A stretch of 64,000 nt of DNA from Terana coerulea (taxonomy: Eukaryota > Basidiomycota > Agaricomycetes > Polyporales > Phanerochaetaceae): assembly GCA_024811115.1 (NCBI GenBank), contig JAKOGH010000722.1, positions 1 to 64,000 on the forward strand, written 5' to 3'. The translations under genes were made by a program, and so were the position numbers. Within the stretch, counting starts at the first letter, position 1; every line of letters begins with the position of its first letter. Shown here one piece after another: positions 58,027-64,000 of this stretch. Under the pieces are notes generated by a model that saw only the letters and a list, made by a program, of their open reading frames with translations, was not told the DNA's origin and made no database searches.

Positions 58027-59661
58027 TCAGGCAATGATGCGGGGTCCAGCGACGGCGTGCTTTGGTGGTTCGTCCGCGATGGGTTGTTCGCTGGTCGTCT
58101 GGGCGTCTTCGCGAGCGGGAGTCGGAACCTCGAGCGGCGGGCCGTAGTCGAGACTAGACGCTTCGTCGTTGGAGTGTGTGGGACCAGTCGAAAGGAAGTC
58201 TGCAACAGCGGGGCGCGTGAGCCCTTCATACAGGTCGACAGCACGTGCTCGGAGAGCGATGAGCTGTTGACTTTGCAACAGCAGGGAAGTGAGGGGATCG
58301 GCGTCCGTGGCGATGATGTTTTCTGTCTCTCGTGGGGAATGGCTGTCGGACTGGTGGGTTGGTGACCCCGGTCGGGGGCCTTCCTGTGAGCTACCCGCCA
58401 TTCCCGCCATGCTGAACATGACGCTCTCCGCCTATGTTCGCGGTGGAAGTGAAGCAATCATACCCCTCTGTCAGCATCAGACTGATTCGGAGCTGACCAG
58501 AATAGTAATCGATACTCACGAGTGCTGACACCAAGGACGGCGGTATCATAGGTAGGCCGTCGTCGGTGAAGTGTAGATCCTCGTTTGCAGGAAAGGTGTC
58601 TTCTTCCTCTTCTTCTTCATACTCCGTAAGGTCGTCAATCCCGGGTAGTCCTTCTAGACTAGTGCGAAATCTATCTATGGCGAGCTGAAGATCTTGCAAC
58701 GCGGCCGAACGTGCAAAGTCGGACACCCAACCGACGCTGACGAAAGGATTGGTGTAACTTCCCCGATGCTATCATGCGTTTTGACGCTCAGCTATGCTCA
58801 TCGACATTCATGGGATCACTCACGTTCATGTAGTACTCAACGCCATGAGGGAAAGTGTAGGGCGACCCGTCTTCGTTCGAGTGTTGATAGAAGCAGTCTT
58901 TGCCGAATGGACAGTACCGGTTTGCCGGGGGCGATGCCTGAAAGTGTCTGTGTAATTGCTTGCTTTCAGTACTCTCGCGAAGGAAGACGGTGGCCTCGTG
59001 CTTACCTGCAGGACACCCGCGCCATACTGGCTTTGTACTGATCCAGAACGGCAGACTTACCAGCGTCGTCCTGAGCATAAAACACGCTGGAGGGAGTGAC
59101 AAACTTGGATGACGCTCGACAAAGCGGGCATTTCTTGATCACCCCAGAACACACGATGTCGCTGGACTTGCCGGTCCGGTCTCGCCAGCCTTTGATACAC
59201 TGTGTACTCAGTAATCAGCCATGCGCAGCACGGACAGTGTTGAAGCATACGCACATGCAGACAGAATATGTGACTGCAGCCTCCTACGATCGCTTGACTA
59301 AGCACCAGAATGAGTGGCTCAAATGTGGGGACGCACCGAGCAAACCATAAGTGACCGGCTTCTCAAAGCATATACAGCAGATGTCGTCGCCGTCGTCCTC
59401 CGTCGGGGGGTCCACAGGTGTCGCGGACAAAGACCCCGGAGCTGGTCCCTCTGGCTTCGCGTGCACAAACCAGCAACTGTCGCCCCTCCTGCAATACCCG
59501 GCAGTATAGAAGCGGCAAGTCTTGCTCTTGTCGTACGGTGTAAGTTTCTCCTGCTCGCCGTGGAGGAACTTGCACCCACTGCCGGCGTAGCAGCCGCGTG
59601 GAGTGGAGTAGTACTTGCAGATACCGCGGGCTTTGGACGTCACCGGTCGGCCGCCAGACAT
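58027..59661 (-). CDS. Makorin-like CCCH zinc-finger and RING E3 ubiquitin ligase
   Basis: Predicted RNA-binding E3 ligase. ATG 59661 (MSGGRPVTSKARGICKYYST). Domains in order: CCCH 1 (C-x8-C-x5-C-x3-H, ICKYYSTPRGCYAGSGCKFLH), CCCH 2 (C-x7-C-x5-C-x3-H, TCRFYTAGYCRRGDSCWFVH), a RING finger (CCICFEKPVTYGLL, then GCSHIFCLHCIKGW and KKCPLCRASSKF), and a third CCCH (NRYCPFGKDCFYQHSNEDGS). This order matches makorins. An acidic helical region (LEGLPGIDDLTEYEEEEEED) and a Ser/Pro-rich tail with DPLTSLLLQSQQLIALRARA follow. The given end is the first stop (58027-58029). In another frame, similar coding sequence (PRAPEVVYDLDPPFSTDG) continues to about 57690, so an indel near 58030 may have shortened the reading. 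Introns are canonical. Confidence 0.8.
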
Positions 59662-60235
59662 ACTGAGCTGAAGCAAATATGTGAAGATATGTCAGGTTCG
59701 ATATCACAAGCCGCGAAGTATATAGGTGCGAGGGTGTGCAGGGGAGCTCGGGTGGAAGCTCAGTGGGAGCTCAGTGAGACCCGCTCCAGGCGCCACCGCC
59801 GCGACTCAGAACCACTCTTAATGGGCGCTTATCTAGTCACGGTCGGATTGAAGCGGAGTTCGTCGCTTTCGGCACCACCCGCTATATATAGTGGTTCGCC
59901 GACTTTTGTTGCGTTGCTTGGCTCGGACGACCGCTTCACCCCAAACCTTGCAAACCCCTCGTAAATCGTGAGTGCATTGCCCTGCCTGTTCTGGTTCTCG
60001 TTTCTGCACCAGTCTTTCCGTATGATGTTTGAGGCATTTGGCTTTAGTAGGTTCTACCTGCGTTGCAGAAAATCAACTCAGCTACCTTCGGGCAGCTGCT
60101 TTGGCAGTATGCTCGCTCTTCTGACTCTCCTCACCCTCAATTTTCGTCAAGATTCATACTGACTCACTCCCGTCTTAGATATCCTTGCGATGCATATTCC
60201 CGCGCGTACTCGTATATAATCCATACTTACGATAA
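59662..60235. other. Intergenic region
   Basis: Promoter of the makorin-like gene and 3' flank of the dehydrogenase. TATA-like CTATATATAG at 59883-59892. Nothing else is seen. Confidence 0.5.
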
Positions 60236-61719
60236 TCAATGTACTTTCTCTACACCCGGTGGCAACTCGTACCCTCCTTGCTTGCGAACCTATTAACGCG
60301 AAGGCATAAGCCATTGAAACGTCAACTCGCGACATGTCGCTCACCGCGTCGAATACGTCCATGAGCAGCAAGCTCTTGTCGTGGCTCCAAACATCGCTCT
60401 CAAGCTTTCCATCTCTGATGCACCTTGCAACTTCATCGGCTTCGTAGTGCCAGCCCTCCTCCAGGGATGTCGAACTTCCTCGTCTCTTCCCGCACGACGT
60501 TGCCGCTTCCGGGCTTGTCGAAGTACTGCACCGTGAAGGACGGCGGCTTGTAGATCGGTGGCTGGATGAGAATGTTGCCATTGCGATACCGAATCGTCAC
60601 GCCGGGCGTCGGTGCGGGCAGCGTGATGCTGCAGCTCAGTATGGCTTGCGCATGCAAGGTCTCCGTGAAGTTGAGCGTGAAGGAGGTGCTGCTGTCTACG
60701 CCGGTGAGAGGGGTCTTGAGGATGGACCCGGTGATGGATGTTGGAAGTGCTTTCTTGTTGGCGGGATGTTCGTAGAGAGCGAGGACGGCCCAGATCATCG
60801 GGTAGGGTCCTCTGTCGTACTCTTATCAGCTCACGCATTTTATGGCAGTGGGTGAACCTACAGATCAAGCAACGCGCCTCCGCCCAGCTTCGGGTCCAGG
60901 ATCCTATGCGTCTTGGGAATATCTAGGCACCTCAGGTAAGCACATTCAGTTTTCTCTTGCGACTTGTAACTCACTCTCAATGTCAAAGTCTCCTGACAGG
61001 TCCGCATGCAGAACGACCGGTAGACCGAGGCTCCCCTCTTCCGCAATCTGCTTGATCTGCAGCGTGAGCGGCTGGAAACGCGTCCACAGAGCCTCCATGA
61101 AGAAGAGCTTCTTCTCCTTCGCAAGCTTCAGCAGTTCACGTAGTTCCGCTGCGTTGGATGTCGTCGCCTTCTCGCACAGGACGTGTTTTCCGGCGTTCAA
61201 CGCATCGCGGGCGTTCTCGTAGTGCATCGTATGCGGGGTCCCTAGGTGCTAATCAGCAACATACGGATTGCACATAGGATGGATGCGGACCTATGTAGAC
61301 AGCGTCCACGTTCTGCACGTACTAGTGAGTCCCGAGCAGCTCGACATGTACTACAGAACTCACGGGGTCAGCGAAGACCTCGGCATACGTGCCGTAGGCC
61401 TTGATATCCGGGCTCCCGCTGGCGTGCTGCTGGATGAACTTCTGGGCACTCTCGACAGTGCGGGATCCTACGGCTGCCACTGCGTGCACAACATCATGCA
61501 CGTCACGACTTCGTATTCAATCTAATGAGAACACTGGTATACGTGATGAGTGTAGCTTAGTACGTACGTCTTGGGGTCCATGAGTACATCCTATTCATCA
61601 ACTCCCTTCAAACTCGAACTTCGTAGGCGGGAGAATTGACTCACCGTGATGAACTTCATAGAGATCCAGCCTGTGGCGATAATACCCCATCGTACTGTGA
61701 CCGGTTGAATGCCTGCCAT
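60236..61719 (-). CDS. Gfo/Idh/MocA dehydrogenase, D-xylose 1-dehydrogenase / dihydrodiol dehydrogenase type
   Basis: NAD(P)-dependent oxidoreductase. ATG 61719 (MAGIQPVTVRWGIIATGWIS) opens a Rossmann fold (GIIATGWIS loop, VHAVAAVGSRTVESAQKF). Then NVDAVYIGTPHTMHYENARD and the signature GKHVLCEKATTSNAAELREL, whose EK lysine is catalytic. FFMEALWTRFQPL and LDPKLGGGALLDLGPYPMIW follow, as in NADP D-xylose dehydrogenases and dimeric dihydrodiol dehydrogenases; the histidine usual in that motif is replaced by Leu here. The C-terminal beta-sheet domain ends VRKQGGYELPPGVEKVH at TGA 60236-60238. Seven introns are phase-consistent. One extra G at about 60454 breaks DIPGGGWHYEADEVARCI and is probably sequence error. 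The sugar substrate is not certain. Confidence 0.85.
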
Positions 61720-62050
61720 CGTGGATGCAAGGAGAACTGTTGCACCTACATCATGATACCAGCTCTCCTTATATCATCTCCCTTCGGCCAGTTTTCGGAA
61801 TTCACATTCTCATGGACTACTGAACGGGTGATCAAACTTCCTGCATTATGACCACATCCCTCGGACCGCATGCGCACCGTCATTGGGAGGCGGATTTGTC
61901 ATGGGGACCTTGTTATCACGCTTGAACTATATAAACTCTAGTATACACTTAAGTATGGCTCCTATAATATAAGTAATGAAGGGCTGGAGAAAATGAGGTG
62001 GTAATAATTTAGCAAAACGAAATGTCCTCTGGACGGGGGTGGCTAGGTAG
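61720..62050. other. Intergenic region
   Basis: Promoter of the dehydrogenase and 3' flank of the SAGA subunit gene; AT-rich. Nothing else is seen. Confidence 0.5.
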
Positions 62051-63174
62051 TCATGAGAGTAACCGCAACGCCTCCTTCACCGTACTCCTTTCGCCTAGCA
62101 ATGCCAGCATCTGCCATTTCGCATCTCTGCCCTCTCGATCCTTCAGCACAAGATCGTCGTCGTAGGCCTCGTTATCACCGAGAGCGAGTTTCATGGCCGC
62201 AGCAGACCCGTTGGGCAGCATTGCGGGGGAGATGGTGAACAGGGTGTCAAAGGACGCCGCGGAGAGGTGGCTGGTTGTCGATCGGGCGGACGTCCTGATG
62301 GATGTGATGGCATGAGAACTTGATGTTAGTGCGAGGGCTTGTGTTATTAGTTGCTTGAGTTTTGCCTATGAAAGTAGGTCATTACTCAGGTCGTTCGAGC
62401 GAAGAATGCAGTGTCTCACCTCAAACGCGTACATCATCAAGGACGCGACGACTCTCGAAGGCGCACTAAGATTGTGTTGTGCGCACACTAGGTTGACTCG
62501 GTCGGAGAGATGCTGTATCGTGGGAGCACGAGTGGCCGATGCCAGGTGCAGAGGCAGTCGGCTCCCGGGCGGTTCTGGAGGTGTTGTATTTGGTCAACTT
62601 CAAGACATGGTGGGCATGCTTGGACTTACCTCCACGTTCATTCGTGAGGACGACCCCTCTCTCCATAGCAATCTCATCCCGGTCCCATCGTGGTATCCGC
62701 TCCGTACTCAGAGCCATGGCTTCCATGCTCCGGAGACGTTCGCGTTCACGCTTGCCCATGCCAATGGTCCATCGTTTCAATCTATTAGATCTTAAGGTCA
62801 CGGAATCCTCGTCGTCATCTCCCTGGTACGGCAAGGTTCGCCGTCGCTTCTTCGGAGGTGGCTTGTTCTCGTCCGGTGGTGGTGTTGGTGGTGCGAGGTG
62901 TGCGGAAGGGTCCAATAACGAGACAACAAATGAGTTGTGTAGCTGAACTGTGGTTTCGCGTAAGCTCGAACCGGCTCTCGCGGTAAATAGCAAATAGAAG
63001 CGTACGGAGCGGTATGTTATCCTTGCCCACACATTCCTTGAGTTGGTCATCGAATTCTCCCCGGGATATTCGCGCACTAAAGTATGACTGCAATATCTTG
63101 TGGTACTCTTCGGTTTTGGGACCCAGTGCCTGAGCCAACTGGGCCTTGATGGTGGTTGTAGAGGAGAGAGACAT
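62051..63174 (-). CDS. HFI1: SAGA complex subunit Ada1/Hfi1
   Basis: Core structural subunit of the SAGA co-activator. ATG 63174 (MSLSSTTTIKAQLAQALGPK), four exons, stop TGA 62051-62053. The N-terminal SAGA-Tad1 region reads LGPKTEEYHKILQSYFSARI, SRGEFDDQLKECVGKDNIPL and VQLHNSFVVSLLDPSAHLAP. A Pro/Lys-rich segment (PPPKKRRRTLPY) and a basic helix (GMGKRERERLRSMEAMALST) follow. The histone-fold-like C-terminal part includes LPLHLASATRAPTIQHLSDR and SSRVVASLMMYAFE-like helices, then an alanine/serine-rich segment and DAKWQMLALLGERSTVKEAL. Intron phases agree throughout and no lesion is seen. It is head-to-head with TAF10. Confidence 0.85.
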
Positions 63175-63371
63175 GCCCCACAAGTCCACTCGGCCGCCTC
63201 TCTACAGCAAGAGTGTATGCGTCCAATGGACTTGGTATGAGTTCAAGAGACATCAAGCGGCCCGCACAAGGCAAGTCCGCAATACGTGACGTAGGCGCTC
63301 AGGGTTGCTTGTTTCCTCCCACCACTGCAGGCCAAACCACCTCCGTGCTCTCTTCTATTCTATCGTCGGGC
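63175..63371. promoter_or_regulatory. Shared divergent promoter of HFI1 and TAF10
   Basis: 197 bp separate the two start codons, so both promoters must overlap here. The two products are subunits of the same complex, which makes co-regulation plausible. Confidence 0.6.
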
Positions 63372-64000
63372 ATGTCAACACCATACGCAGATCCCAACTC
63401 GCAGCAGGGTACTCCGTACACCTATACTCCTGCTCCGGCGGGCCCTTCGTCTCAGATGGCTACCCCCGACCCCTCGCAATACGCAAGCACGTCCCAACCA
63501 GGAAGCCAACCAACACAATACGCGCAATACATGCCACAAACCCCCGCCTCACAACCGGCTCAGCCGACAGCGCAAGCTGCGCAGCCGGCTGCCAGTCCGT
63601 CGAAGCTGGGTGCAGACGAGGCACGGAAGGACAGAACACTGGCGGAGTTCTTGCTCATGTTGGACGACTATGAGCCTTTGGTGCGTGATGCGCGTCTTCA
63701 ATAAAAACAGGGTTACTTACGACCAGCATTGTGCACCGGAATAGATTCCGAATGAGGTGACGGACTACTACCTCCAGAAGGTTGGGTTTGAGTGCGAGGA
63801 TGTCCGACTGTGAGCATCCACCTACTCCCGTAATTGTTCGCTCATTGGGACTGCACCCACTAGTAAGCGACTCCTCTCGCTTGCGGCACAGAAATTCTGT
63901 CTCGGATATCGCGGCGGACGCTTATCAGCATGCGCGTATACGGTCGAATGCGACCGGTGGACGATCAAGGGCAGCACAGTCTGGACCCGCTGCCGCAAGG
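63372..64000 (+). CDS. TAF10: TAF10, shared subunit of TFIID and SAGA (3' end outside the window)
   Basis: Histone-fold TBP-associated factor. ATG 63372 (MSTPYADPNSQQGTPYTYTP) starts a Gln/Pro/Ala-rich low-complexity N-terminus of about 90 residues. The conserved TAF10 core follows: DRTLAEFLLMLDDYEPLIPN, EVTDYYLQKVGFECEDVRLK, RLLSLAAQKFVSDIAADAYQ, HARIRSNATGGRSRAAQSGP. Two introns, starting at 63680 and 63810, are canonical. One extra T near 63897 breaks AAQKFVSDIA, probably sequence error. The gene runs off the window. Confidence 0.88.

Noticed and set aside
1..64000. CRISPR arrays, prokaryotic operons, phage or toxin systems
   Set aside because: The window is intron-rich eukaryotic DNA; no regular direct repeats or such genes were seen.
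1..64000. tRNA and rRNA genes
   Set aside because: I scanned by eye for tRNA-like GGTTCGAAT-type arms and rRNA blocks and saw none, but a covariance search was not possible.

Overview
This is nuclear DNA from a filamentous basidiomycete, most likely a wood-decaying polypore. Nearly every gene carries short (about 45-65 bp) GT-AG introns. The gene content fits white rot: a GH7 cellobiohydrolase with a CBM1, a tandem family of Ure2p-like glutathione transferases, a Delta-12 desaturase and a DOPA-dioxygenase-like protein. Housekeeping genes follow standard fungal orthologues.

Layout. 1-4.5 kb: the 3' end of a coiled-coil gene (+), an unrecognised acidic multi-exon gene (+), and a 60-residue protein (-). 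5.5-18.1 kb: six Ure2p-like GST genes, all on the minus strand, with a Delta-12 fatty acid desaturase between the third and fourth. Three GSTs look intact (7.3-8.1, 9.2-10.1 and 13.7-14.6 kb). Three carry a nonsense codon or a lost start plus a frameshift (5.5-6.4, 15.5-16.5 and 17.2-18.1 kb). 18.7-20.5 kb: a basidiomycete HMG-box-like family protein (-). 21.0-23.5 kb: vacuolar Gly-Xaa carboxypeptidase S (+). 24.1-29.0 kb: LRG1-type LIM-RhoGAP (+). 29.6-30.9 kb: an M50B-like membrane protein (-). 31.8-32.4 kb: histone H2A (-). 33.2-38.8 kb: glycogen debranching enzyme (+). 39.2-40.9 kb: cystathionine beta-synthase/cysteine synthase (+). 42.5-44.1 kb: cellobiohydrolase I (+). 44.4-45.1 kb: DOPA-dioxygenase-like (-). 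45.3-45.7 kb: MOZART1 (+). 45.9-49.5 kb: SF3B1 (+). 50.3-52.2 kb: a multi-pass membrane protein (+). 52.6-55.8 kb: a Zn2Cys6 transcription factor (-). 58.0-59.7 kb: a makorin-like CCCH/RING protein (-). 60.2-61.7 kb: a Gfo/Idh/MocA dehydrogenase (-). 62.1-63.2 kb: SAGA subunit Ada1/Hfi1 (-). 63.4-64.0 kb: the divergent, truncated TAF10 gene (+).

A caution governs the whole window. Single-base insertions and deletions interrupt many reading frames, including essential single-copy genes: SF3B1 has five and the debranching enzyme at least nine. Most lie in short homopolymers. That pattern points to uncorrected sequencing or assembly error rather than biological decay, so a lone frameshift here is weak evidence for a pseudogene. 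The base substitutions in three GSTs (two TGG to TAG, one ATG to GTG) are better evidence.

I found no evidence for a wholly new type of system. The most unusual structures are the partly decayed GST array, the histone H2A gene whose first coding exon is only the start codon, and the head-to-head pair of SAGA subunit genes.
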